A stretch of 64,000 nt of DNA from Mediterraneibacter glycyrrhizinilyticus. Its GTDB lineage: Bacteria > Bacillota > Clostridia > Lachnospirales > Lachnospiraceae. Where the stretch lies: positions 7,315 to 71,314 of the forward strand of contig NZ_JADMSO010000009.1 in the NCBI RefSeq assembly GCF_015560805.1. The letters are read 5' to 3'. A program made the translations under genes and the position numbers. This document shows, one piece after another, positions 48,623 through 56,815 of this stretch; the first letter of the stretch is position 1, and each line of letters opens with the position of its first letter. The notes under the pieces are model-generated. The model was not told the origin of the DNA and ran no database searches. It was given only the letters and a program-made list of their open reading frames with translations.

Positions 48623-49789
48623 ATGAAAGAAAAATTACTTGAAAAATTCAAAGAACTGTTCGGAAATGCCGACGGCGTATCCCTCTATTTTTCTCCCGGA
48701 CGTGTCAATCTGATCGGAGAACACACCGATTACAACGGCGGACATGTATTCCCATGCGCCCTGACTCTCGGTACTTACGGTGCCGCAAGAAAACGGAATG
48801 ACCGGCTCGTTCATTTTTATTCCATGAACCTGGATCATCTCGGCGTGATCGAGGCGTCTCTTGACGAACTGGTGAACAAAAAAGAATATAATTGGGCGAA
48901 CTATCCGTTCGGCGTCGTATGGGCGTTTGCCGAAAAAGGTTATACATTGGACTGCGGATTCGATATGGTGATCTGGGGCAACATCCCGAACGGATCGGGA
49001 CTGTCATCTTCCGCATCACTGGAAGTTTTAACAGGTGTGATCTTAAAAGATCTCTACGGTATCGACGCGCTTTCCATGACAGACCTGGCATTGATCGGAC
49101 AGTATTCCGAGAACAACTTCAACGGATGCAACTGTGGGATCATGGATCAGTTCGCCGTTGCCATGGGAAAAAAAGACCACGCGATCTTTTTGGACACGAG
49201 CACTCTGAATTACGAATATGCGCCGGTTGTTCTCGAAGATGCCAAGATCGTGATCACGAACAGTAAAGTAAAACACAGTCTTGTAGATTCCGCTTACAAC
49301 CAGCGCCGTCAGGAATGCACCGATGCGCTGTCAGAACTGCAGAGCGTCGTAGAGATCAAGACACTCGGTGATCTGGATGAAGAGACTTTTGAAAAACACA
49401 AAGATGCGATCAAAGATCCGATCCGTCAGAAACGCGCCAGACATGCGGTCAAAGAAAATCAGCGCACGATCCAGGCGGTTGCTGCTCTTCGTGCCGGAGA
49501 CATCACCCGCTTTGGTCAGCTGATGAACCAGTCTCATATTTCACTGCGCGACGATTACGAAGTTTCCTGTGAAGAGATCGATATCCTTGTAGATCTTGCC
49601 TGGGCGCTCCCGGGCGTGATCGGTTCCCGTATCACAGGCGGCGGCTTCGGCGGATGTACCGTCAGCATCGTTAAAAACGATGCGGTTGACACATTCACAG
49701 AATCGATCGGTCAGGCTTATAAAGAGAAAGTCGGACACGAGGCGGAATTTTACATCGTAGATATCGGCGACGGTGCAAAACGTCTGTAA
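48623..49789 (+). CDS. galK: Galactokinase
   Basis: A 388-residue GHMP kinase that makes galactose 1-phosphate. Motifs: GRVNLIGEHTDYNGG (about 27-41), NIPNGSGLSSSASLEV (ATP site) and ITGGGFGGCTVSIV. It starts the Leloir operon with galT; no galE was seen in this window. AAGGAGG precedes the ATG. Confidence 0.97.
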   Translation: MKEKLLEKFKELFGNADGVSLYFSPGRVNLIGEHTDYNGGHVFPCALTLGTYGAARKRNDRLVHFYSMNLDHLGVIEASLDELVNKKEYNWANYPFGVVWAFAEKGYTLDCGFDMVIWGNIPNGSGLSSSASLEVLTGVILKDLYGIDALSMTDLALIGQYSENNFNGCNCGIMDQFAVAMGKKDHAIFLDTSTLNYEYAPVVLEDAKIVITNSKVKHSLVDSAYNQRRQECTDALSELQSVVEIKTLGDLDEETFEKHKDAIKDPIRQKRARHAVKENQRTIQAVAALRAGDITRFGQLMNQSHISLRDDYEVSCEEIDILVDLAWALPGVIGSRITGGGFGGCTVSIVKNDAVDTFTESIGQAYKEKVGHEAEFYIVDIGDGAKRL

Positions 49790-49807
49790 AGAAAGCCGGC
49801 AAGAACC

Positions 49808-49853
49808 GCATCCGTGTTTACCGAAAGGACATCCATCCGGTGAACACGGACGC
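49808..49853 (+). other. Hairpin between galK and galT
   Basis: GCATCCGTGTTTACCG (49808-49823) pairs with CGGTGAACACGGACGC (49838-49853) with one mismatch and one wobble around a 14-base loop. It ends seven bases before the galT ribosome binding site, so it could affect galT translation or protect the upstream mRNA. Confidence 0.7.
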
Positions 49854-49873
49854 TGAAGATGGAGGATCAAACA

Positions 49874-51367
49874 TTGAAATTATATGAAAACATCAAAAAA
49901 TTAGTGCAATACGGAATCGACACCGGACTGACGCCGGAATGTGAACGAATCTATACGACCAACCTGCTTTTGGATCTGATGCGGGAAAACTCCTATGAAG
50001 ACGTCGCCTGCGACCTTTCCGACATTGTATTGGAAGACGTTCTGCACGATCTGCTTGATGAAGCATGCGCGCGCGGGATCATTGAAGATGACATTACTTC
50101 CCGCGATCTGTTTGATACGAAACTGATGAACGCGCTTCTCCCCCGCCCTGCGCAGGTGCAGCAGACATTCCGGGAGCAATATGAGATCTCCCCGGAGGCA
50201 GCCACCGCATACTACTATAAATTCAGTCAGGACAGCGACTATATCCGCCGCTATCGAATCAAAAAAGATCAGAAATGGACCGTGGACACCGCATACGGAA
50301 CTCTGGATATCACGATCAATTTATCCAAACCGGAAAAAGATCCGAAAGCGATCGCAGCCGCAAGAAACTCCGCTGCTTCCAGCTATCCGAAATGCCAGCT
50401 CTGTATGGAGAACGAGGGATATGCCGGAAGAGCCGATCATCCTGCGAGAGAGAACCACCGGATCATCCCGATCACGATCAACGATTCCGATTGGGGCTTC
50501 CAGTATTCTCCTTATGTATACTACAATGAACATTGTATCGTATTTAACGGCGAACACACGCCGATGAAGATCGAACGGAATACGTTTGTCAAACTGTTTG
50601 ATTTTATCAGATTATTCCCTCACTATTTTCTGGGATCCAATGCCGACCTGCCGATCGTCGGAGGCTCCATTTTAAGCCACGATCATTTTCAGGGCGGACA
50701 TTATACATTTGCCATGGCGAAAGCGCCTGTCATCAGATCCTTTACCGTGAAAGGCTACGAGGACGTCACCGCCGGCATTGTCAAATGGCCGTTATCCGTG
50801 ATCCGCCTGCAGTGTGCGGATGAATCACGCATCATCGATCTGGCAGATCATATCCTCCGGACATGGCGGGGATACACCGACCCGGATGCATTTATTTTTG
50901 CCGAGACCGACGGACAGCCGCACAACACGATCACACCGATTGCCCGGAAACGCGGGGATCTCTATGAGCTGGATCTGACGCTGCGCAATAATATCACAAC
51001 GGAAGAACATCCACTTGGTGTCTATCATCCGCATGCAGCGCTGCACCACATCAAAAAGGAAAATATCGGTTTGATCGAAGTCATGGGACTTGCCGTACTT
51101 CCGGCACGTCTGAAAGGCGAACTGGAGCTTTTAAAAGAATATATTTTAGAGGGAAAAGATATCCGCTCCAATGATTCCATCGAAAAGCATGCCGACTGGG
51201 TAGACGAATTCTTACCAAACTATCCGGAGATCAACGCTTTGAATGTCGAGGAAATTCTTCAGCAGGAAGTCGGAAAAGTCTTCTGTCAGGTATTGGAAGA
51301 CGCCGGAGTATACAAATGTACACCGGAGGGAATAGAAGCATTTGAACGATTTACAAATACGCTTTAA
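49874..51367 (+). CDS. galT: UDP-glucose-hexose-1-phosphate uridylyltransferase (GalT class II)
   Basis: A 497-residue class II GalT, the Firmicutes type unrelated in length to the shorter E. coli-like enzyme. It exchanges UMP between UDP-glucose and galactose 1-phosphate. Motifs near the active site include GGSILSHDHFQGGHYTF and HPHAALHHIKKENIGLIEVMGLA. The start is a TTG at 49874 with GGAGG eight bases upstream; an in-frame ATG at 49859 lies before that site. Confidence 0.95.
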   Translation: MKLYENIKKLVQYGIDTGLTPECERIYTTNLLLDLMRENSYEDVACDLSDIVLEDVLHDLLDEACARGIIEDDITSRDLFDTKLMNALLPRPAQVQQTFREQYEISPEAATAYYYKFSQDSDYIRRYRIKKDQKWTVDTAYGTLDITINLSKPEKDPKAIAAARNSAASSYPKCQLCMENEGYAGRADHPARENHRIIPITINDSDWGFQYSPYVYYNEHCIVFNGEHTPMKIERNTFVKLFDFIRLFPHYFLGSNADLPIVGGSILSHDHFQGGHYTFAMAKAPVIRSFTVKGYEDVTAGIVKWPLSVIRLQCADESRIIDLADHILRTWRGYTDPDAFIFAETDGQPHNTITPIARKRGDLYELDLTLRNNITTEEHPLGVYHPHAALHHIKKENIGLIEVMGLAVLPARLKGELELLKEYILEGKDIRSNDSIEKHADWVDEFLPNYPEINALNVEEILQQEVGKVFCQVLEDAGVYKCTPEGIEAFERFTNTL

Positions 51368-51379
51368 TCCGGCATGCGC

Positions 51380-51425
51380 AGAGCCCGTATCCAAAAGACG
51401 ATCGTTTCTTTTGGACACGGGCTCT
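51380..51425 (+). terminator. Terminator after galT
   Basis: AGAGCCCGT plus TCCAAAAGA pairs with TCTTTTGGA plus ACGGGCTCT (one A/C mismatch between) around an eight-base loop, followed by TATTTTAT. It lies between galT and the convergent reductase gene. Confidence 0.85.
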
Positions 51426-51523
51426 GATATTTTATAGAAAAGAAGAGGACATCATGCATTTTTTATATGCGTAATATCCTCTTTTTTCTAGCTCTGTTTG
51501 CTTTTACAACTATTTATTTCCGA

Positions 51524-53452
51524 TCAGATCTGGTTTCCTGCATCGTAACCCTCTCTGATATTGCGGTATCCGTTCTTTGTCTTCAATGCATCTCCGACAA
51601 CAACGACTTTGCATCCGCAGTCTGCAAGTTCTTCTTCCAACGGATTGTAACTGCGTACGCCCATTGCGTTGACTACCATATCTACATCAGAGAATACGAC
51701 AGTCTCGCCTTTTTTCTCTGCATAAACAGCGCCCTCTTCCACTTTCATCAGCTTCGTACCTCTGTGGATCTCAACATTGTATTTTTTCAAATGCTGAAGC
51801 AGGCAGGCTCTTACCTGAGATACCGCGTCTCCGATAATATCCGGCGCCATCTCGATCATCGTTACATTGCATCCCTGCACTGCAAGGAATACCGATGTAT
51901 CCGCTCCTGTCATTCCTCCGCCGACTACAACGACATTTTTTCCATAAGAAGTACGTCCTCTCAGTACGTCGATCGCAGACTTCACAAACTTCGTATTGTC
52001 CAGTCCCGGAATCGGCAGCACAAGCGGAACGCTTCCCGTTGCAAGAATCACTGCATCCGGCTTTTCCGCTTCCACGATTTCTTTTGTAAGCGGTGTGTTC
52101 AGACGGATTTCTGCATTATATTCTTCCAACAATCTTCTGTGATTGTAGATCCATGCATTATAATCTGTCTTTCCGGGCGGCATTGCCGCTGCGATCCACT
52201 GACCGCCGATCTCGCTATCTGCCTCAAATACAGTTACATGATGTCCTCTCTCAGCCGCACCATATGCTGCGGAAAGTCCACTCACACCGGAACCTGCAAC
52301 AAAGACTTTCTTTGGATGTTCCACTTTCGACAGATCATACACCGTCTCTTTACATGTATGCGGATTGGCCAGACAGTTGACCGGATTTCCGGCTGCCGTC
52401 TCCCCGGTACATCCCTGATCACATCCGATACACTGGATGATATCGTCTGCTCTTCCCTCTTTTGCTTTCTTCGGGAGATCCGGATCCGCAAGTGACGCGC
52501 GCGCCATTGCGATATAGTCCGCTTTTCCGTCGCGCAGCATAGTCTCTGCCATATGGATATCGATATAACGTCCTACCGCGATCACCGGGATCTGTACGGA
52601 TGCCTTTACCGTTGCAACGTCTTCTGCATATTTCATTGCAGAAATAAAGCTCGGCGGAATGATCGTTTCTTTGGATGCAAACATTCCCTGTGAACAATGC
52701 AGAGCGTCCACGCCGGCTTCTTCCAGTACTTTTGCCATCACGATAGATTCCGGAACTTCCAGTCCGCCCTCCACATGATCACAGATATTCATACGGAAGA
52801 TGATCGGATAATCCTCTCCTACTACGCGGCGGACTTCCTCTACGATCTCCAGCGCAAAACGCATTCTGTTCATCAACGTTCCGCCATATGCATCGGTTCT
52901 CTTATTGGAGAACGGAGACAGGAACTGATTCACAAGATAACCATGCGCGCCATGGATCTCCACACAGTCAAACCCACATTCTTTCACCCTGCGCGCACAC
53001 TGTCCGAACGCTTTGACAAGATCGTGGATCTCTTCCACAGTCAACGCCCGCGGAATGTAATTCATTGCCGGCTCTTTGATCGCAGACGGTGCAACCGGAT
53101 GGCTCTCGTAAGCATCCAGTTTACGCTCCCGTCCGGCATGATAAATCTGTGCGCCGATCTTTCCGCCGACCGCATGTACGCGGCTGACGCACTCTTTCCA
53201 GGACGGGATCTGCGCGTCATTCCAGAGCGAACCCACGATCGGATCGCTTCCCGCATCTTCTGTCACTCCCAGATCTTCGGTAAATACCAGTCCCCAGCCG
53301 CCCTCGGCTTTCGCTTCCAGATAACGGATCACCTGCTCATTCGGTGTTCCGTCATCATTTCCGAGATGGGAAGACATTGCGCTTACGACCAGACGATTCG
53401 GAAGTTCCATATTTCTGATTTTTCCGGTTTCAAATACTTTATTAAATTTCAT
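51524..53452 (-). CDS. Iron-sulfur flavin enoate/dienoyl-CoA-type reductase (old yellow enzyme family, BaiCD/BaiH-like)
   Basis: A 642-residue three-part oxidoreductase: an FMN TIM barrel of the old yellow enzyme family (1-370; QIYHAGR and CVEIHGAHGYLVNQFLSPFSNKR), a 4Fe-4S cluster (CIGCDQGCTGETAAGNPVNC), and a C-terminal FAD/NAD(P)-binding half (FVAGSGVSGLSAAYGAAERG and VVVVGGGMTGADTSVFLA). Such enzymes reduce carbon-carbon double bonds next to a carbonyl using NAD(P)H: dienoyl-CoA, cinnamate-like enoates, flavonoids, and 3-oxo-delta-4 bile acids in gut Clostridia. The real substrate is unknown. GGAGA precedes the ATG. It shares an operon with the GntP-like transporter and probably answers to the TetR gene nearby. 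Confidence 0.88.
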   Translation of the reverse strand: MKFNKVFETGKIRNMELPNRLVVSAMSSHLGNDDGTPNEQVIRYLEAKAEGGWGLVFTEDLGVTEDAGSDPIVGSLWNDAQIPSWKECVSRVHAVGGKIGAQIYHAGRERKLDAYESHPVAPSAIKEPAMNYIPRALTVEEIHDLVKAFGQCARRVKECGFDCVEIHGAHGYLVNQFLSPFSNKRTDAYGGTLMNRMRFALEIVEEVRRVVGEDYPIIFRMNICDHVEGGLEVPESIVMAKVLEEAGVDALHCSQGMFASKETIIPPSFISAMKYAEDVATVKASVQIPVIAVGRYIDIHMAETMLRDGKADYIAMARASLADPDLPKKAKEGRADDIIQCIGCDQGCTGETAAGNPVNCLANPHTCKETVYDLSKVEHPKKVFVAGSGVSGLSAAYGAAERGHHVTVFEADSEIGGQWIAAAMPPGKTDYNAWIYNHRRLLEEYNAEIRLNTPLTKEIVEAEKPDAVILATGSVPLVLPIPGLDNTKFVKSAIDVLRGRTSYGKNVVVVGGGMTGADTSVFLAVQGCNVTMIEMAPDIIGDAVSQVRACLLQHLKKYNVEIHRGTKLMKVEEGAVYAEKKGETVVFSDVDMVVNAMGVRSYNPLEEELADCGCKVVVVGDALKTKNGYRNIREGYDAGNQI

Positions 53453-53481
53453 AAATCAATCTCCTATTCTATATCACCTTA

Positions 53482-54777
53482 TTATGCCAGCCCAAACGCG
53501 ATGTTGATCAGTACATACAGAAGACCCATACCAAGCGTCATTACAACGGTCTCCATAAAGATAATAGGAAGATATACATCTTTGAATTTTACTCCTGCCA
53601 GGTTGCACTCTGTCTGAAGGAATCCTGCATGCGGCAGAGAGTCCAGACCCAAACTTCCGTAAATAACGGTACGGTGGAATACTGCTGCATTTGTCAGCGG
53701 CAGGATCTGTGTCAATACCGGCGCTGCCAGTACGATACCTGCGGAAGATGCTCCCGCAACGCCTGCGATCAATGTTACGGAGATCAGCGCAACAAACAGC
53801 GGATGTCCGTTGATGCCGAGGATCTTTTCAACAGCAACTTCGTATCCCGGTGTCGCTGTGATGATCGTACCAAAACCAACGATTGCAGATGTGTTGATGA
53901 CAGTTGCTGTTGTTGTATTGATGGAATCCACAAAATGTTTTTTGATCGGCTCCCATTTGTGCGGCAGATATTTGAACAGAAGAATGATCGATGCTGCAAC
54001 ACCTAAGATCAATGCAAATTCTACCTGAAGTTTCAGCGCGTTCAGCGCAATGATCGGAACGATCATCGGGATCACTGCAAGGATCCAGTGCGGAAGATCT
54101 TTTGGATCCACCTCGTCGTCCAGAGATACCTGCTCGTTTTCAGCCGGAACATATCCGATTCCTTTTTTCTTCATACGCTTCTCATAATATGTGATCCAAA
54201 GCATACCTACCACTGCATATACTGCGGTACAGAAGATCGCAAGCAATCCGCCTGAGCTTACTTCTGTTCCGAAATAATCTGTACACAGCACGTTGTTTGC
54301 AACTGCAACATACGGAAGACTCAGCCCGATGTTGATACCAAGTGAATATCCCGCGATGATAAAGCAGCGGGAAAGATTGGCACGACGGCACATTTTGATC
54401 GCCAGCGGCAGTACGATAAACAGTGTGATGTATACGGAAATTCCGGATGCGATAAAAAGTGCGGATACGATACAGATTCCAAGAGAAATCCGTTTCTCAC
54501 CTACTACCCGGAGTACCATTCTCGCAAGCGAGTCTGCGGCGCCGGTAATATCCATAATTTTTCCGAATACTGCTCCGATAAGGAACATCAGGAACCATTT
54601 CTGTACGAAACTTACAAATCCTCCCATGTAGGTTGTAAGCAGTCCGTCGTAGATGTCCATTCTAAAGTAGATTAAAAGAATTAAGGAACATGCCACACCG
54701 CCGATCGGTGTCGGAACCCCCTTATAACAAAGAACGCCGATCAATAAGATCGCGATCACAAGAATTATGATATCCAT
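53482..54777 (-). CDS. GntP-family (H+:organic acid) transporter
   Basis: A 431-residue membrane protein with about 12 hydrophobic segments; layout and motifs such as SGISVYITLFIVLPLA, SLPYVAVANN and AGVAGASSAGIVLAAPVL fit the GntP/gluconate symporter superfamily (COG2610). A cytoplasmic loop (about 200-225) separates the two halves. Substrates of the family are gluconate and other small organic acids. It precedes the reductase gene by 29 bases and so probably imports its substrate or exports its product; this is inference. Confidence 0.78.
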   Translation of the reverse strand: MDIIILVIAILLIGVLCYKGVPTPIGGVACSLILLIYFRMDIYDGLLTTYMGGFVSFVQKWFLMFLIGAVFGKIMDITGAADSLARMVLRVVGEKRISLGICIVSALFIASGISVYITLFIVLPLAIKMCRRANLSRCFIIAGYSLGINIGLSLPYVAVANNVLCTDYFGTEVSSGGLLAIFCTAVYAVVGMLWITYYEKRMKKKGIGYVPAENEQVSLDDEVDPKDLPHWILAVIPMIVPIIALNALKLQVEFALILGVAASIILLFKYLPHKWEPIKKHFVDSINTTTATVINTSAIVGFGTIITATPGYEVAVEKILGINGHPLFVALISVTLIAGVAGASSAGIVLAAPVLTQILPLTNAAVFHRTVIYGSLGLDSLPHAGFLQTECNLAGVKFKDVYLPIIFMETVVMTLGMGLLYVLINIAFGLA

Positions 54778-54883
54778 AATTACCTCCTGATTGTGTATTG
54801 TTAAAATTTATCTGAATACAAACCATTTCAACAGCTCAAGTAGTGCTGCCGGAAAATATCCCCATAAAATCCGGCGTCTTGTT

Positions 54884-54891
54884 GAGTGTGC
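54884..54891. promoter_or_regulatory. Partial TetR-like operator upstream of the transporter/reductase operon
   Basis: GAGTGTGC followed by CC resembles the core of the operator at 55918-55933 (GAGTGTGCTC), but the flanks do not complete the palindrome. It lies about 105 bases before the transporter ATG, in a 250-base region without any other clear signal. Confidence 0.3.
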
Positions 54892-55028
54892 CCGCAAATC
54901 ATTTTAAAACTGATAAAACTTGAGTTGCGAAGCAGCTGTTTCAAATCATGGAAACCACGAAACTATATGTTTACTCTCATTCTTAATTTTTATTCTGATC
55001 TTTCTCCTGTATCCATACGGATCCGCTA

Positions 55029-55640
55029 CTACCGATCCGCTTTGATACTGTCCAGAAATGTCTGGAGGATCATGTCGATCATCTCATGCATATTGACTTT
55101 TCCTCCGGAAAGCGCCCACTCAAACACGATCCCTTTGATGATCATGCAGCAGGTCTCTGCGTAAAATATCGCTGTATGCTCACTTTTGATCAGATGCTCT
55201 TCTTCCGCTTCCTGAAGACAACAGCGGACGAACTCATACATCAGCTGCGGATTATCCTCATGATAAATCCGCGTGTTCAGCGCCGAATTTTTCGGCGTAT
55301 AATAATTGGCAATGAAATCAATGCCGTTATCCTCTACATAAGATGTATAGCAATAATAATATTCTACGATCTTTTTATCAAACGGAAGCCCCTCCACCTG
55401 AAAATGATGTTCCTGACGATACTTGATAAACCGCTCTCTTAAGTAGTAGCTAAGCAGATCTTCTTTTGTCTTAAAGTGATAAAAGAATGTTCCGTTTGAT
55501 ATATGAGCTACCTTGCAGATATTGCTGATTGAAAGATATTCGTATCCTTTTTTCTTGATAATATCAACGGCAGCTTTGTAGATCTTTTCCTTTGTATTCT
55601 GTGTCTGCACGCTTCTCGGCGTACTCAGTTCTTCCAACAT
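55029..55640 (-). CDS. TetR/AcrR-family transcriptional regulator
   Basis: A 203-residue regulator with a TetR helix-turn-helix (about 14-60: TKEKIYKAAVDIIKKKGYEYLSISNICKVAHISNGTFFYHFKTKE, split over the DNA-binding helices) and a ligand-binding helical domain. It lies between the leftward transporter/reductase operon and the rightward SDR/DUF169 operon, the usual place for a repressor that senses the pathway substrate. Two similar palindromes flank the control region (55743-55760 and 55918-55933). Confidence 0.9.
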   Translation of the reverse strand: MLEELSTPRSVQTQNTKEKIYKAAVDIIKKKGYEYLSISNICKVAHISNGTFFYHFKTKEDLLSYYLRERFIKYRQEHHFQVEGLPFDKKIVEYYYCYTSYVEDNGIDFIANYYTPKNSALNTRIYHEDNPQLMYEFVRCCLQEAEEEHLIKSEHTAIFYAETCCMIIKGIVFEWALSGGKVNMHEMIDMILQTFLDSIKADR

Positions 55641-55882
55641 ATGTAATCACATCAACTCATTTCTAAAAAAATCTGAAATCCAAACATGATCTGTAGGAAT
55701 ACTGTTCCGTGTTCATCATGTTCGAATCTCTGTTTCAATCTGTTATAGAGTGCACTATAAAACACTCATTATTCTGTATATCATTATTTTACAAAAAAGT
55801 AAAGCATTTTCGCATAAAAACTGCATATTTTCCCAGCAATTCCCGACGCCCGAAAAAACTTGCAGAAATATGTCGAAAATCA
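55641..55882. other. Control region between the TetR and SDR genes
   Basis: This stretch is part of the 356-base gene-free region 55641-55996. It is AT-rich and holds the palindrome at 55743-55760 and, on the minus strand, weak promoter-like boxes for the TetR gene (TTTACT and TATACA about 18 bases apart). No small gene or terminator was seen. Confidence 0.6.
55743..55760. promoter_or_regulatory. Candidate TetR operator 1
   Basis: TTATAG and CTATAA form perfect six-base arms around AGTGCA (55743-55760). It contains ATAGAGTG, also present in the operator at 55918-55933, and lies about 105 bases upstream of the TetR gene start. Confidence 0.65.
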
Positions 55883-55911
55883 TTGACAACTAATTAACAA
55901 AATGTTATGTT
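55883..55911 (+). promoter_or_regulatory. Promoter of the SDR/DUF169 operon
   Basis: A perfect TTGACA (55883-55888) and TATGTT (55906-55911) are exactly 17 bases apart. The expected transcription start falls at about 55918, the first base of the operator-like palindrome. Confidence 0.8.
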
Positions 55912-55917
55912 GCTTGT

Positions 55918-55933
55918 ATAGAGTGTGCTCTAT
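55918..55933. promoter_or_regulatory. Candidate TetR operator 2 at the SDR transcription start
   Basis: ATAGAG and CTCTAT form perfect six-base arms around TGTG (55918-55933). It sits immediately downstream of the minus-10 box, where a bound repressor would block initiation. It shares the string TATAGAGTG with operator 1. Confidence 0.7.
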
Positions 55934-55996
55934 GCATATTTAAAATATCCCCTAAATATTTTAAAAATCATATTTTACACAACAAGGAGAACGGTT

Positions 55997-56752
55997 ATGA
56001 ATTATGCAGACAGATTTACTGGAAAAGTAGCAGTCGTAACAGGTGGAGCAAAAGGTATCGGTAAGGCAATTGCCGAGAGATTCGTAGCGGAAGGCGGAAA
56101 GATCGTGATCGGTGATATCTGCACCGAGCGTTTCCCGGAACTGATCGAAGAACTCGGCAGCGACAACGCGGTGTGCATGCGCTGTGATGTCAGTGTCAAA
56201 GAAGATGTTGACGCACTGGTTGAGAAAGCTTATGAAGCATTCAACGGATTTGACATCATCTTCAACAATGCGGGAATCAACATTTTCAAAGATTTCTTAA
56301 ACTGCACGATCGAAGACAGCGACAAGATCTTCAACACCAACTTCCATGGTGTATTCTTCGGATCTCAGGCTGCCGCAAAAGCATTCATCGCGCATGACAC
56401 AAAAGGTGTGATCGTAAACACCTCTTCCATCAACTTCCGCTGCGTAACACCGAACACAACCTGCTACGCTGCAAGTAAAGGTGCGATTTCCATGTTCACA
56501 AGAGGTATCGCAGTGGAACTTTCCAAATATGGCATCCGTGCAAACTGCTTTGCGCCGGGAACAACAAATACCGATATGGTCGGTGAATCCGCAAGAGAAC
56601 GTTTCCCGCATTACACAGCAAAACGTCTCGTGATCCCGCGTATGGCAAAACCGGAAGAACAGGCTGCTGTCGCGCTCTTCCTCGCATCCGACGACGCGTC
56701 CTACATGAGTGGCGAGACCGTATTCAACGTAGGCGGATGGGGTATCTTCTAA
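55997..56752 (+). CDS. Short-chain dehydrogenase/reductase (HSDH/BaiA-like)
   Basis: A 251-residue classical SDR: cofactor motif TGGAKGIG at 15-22, Asp40 after beta-2 (favouring NAD over NADP), NNAG at 90-93, catalytic Ser143/144, Tyr157 and Lys161. It interconverts an alcohol and a ketone. In the context of an old-yellow-type reductase it could act on a hydroxysteroid or another hydroxyl next to the reduced bond; this is inference. The ATG at 55997 follows AAGGAGA; the open frame upstream includes the promoter and is not translated. DUF169 follows 63 bases on. Confidence 0.9.
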   Translation: MNYADRFTGKVAVVTGGAKGIGKAIAERFVAEGGKIVIGDICTERFPELIEELGSDNAVCMRCDVSVKEDVDALVEKAYEAFNGFDIIFNNAGINIFKDFLNCTIEDSDKIFNTNFHGVFFGSQAAAKAFIAHDTKGVIVNTSSINFRCVTPNTTCYAASKGAISMFTRGIAVELSKYGIRANCFAPGTTNTDMVGESARERFPHYTAKRLVIPRMAKPEEQAAVALFLASDDASYMSGETVFNVGGWGIF

Positions 56753-56815
56753 ACAATTTTTATTTCATGAAAAGTAAAATACATATTTTCTTAATAGAGA
56801 AAGGAAATGAATGTT

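Noticed and set aside
51524-53452. Calling this gene baiCD or baiH outright
   Set aside because: The domain layout matches but many enoate and dienoyl-CoA reductases share it, and no bai operon genes (baiB, baiE, baiF, baiG) are nearby.
54848-54875. GCCGGA/TCCGGC hairpin upstream of the GntP-like gene
   Set aside because: Only six pairs with a 16-base loop and no T-run or repeat elsewhere; not better than chance.
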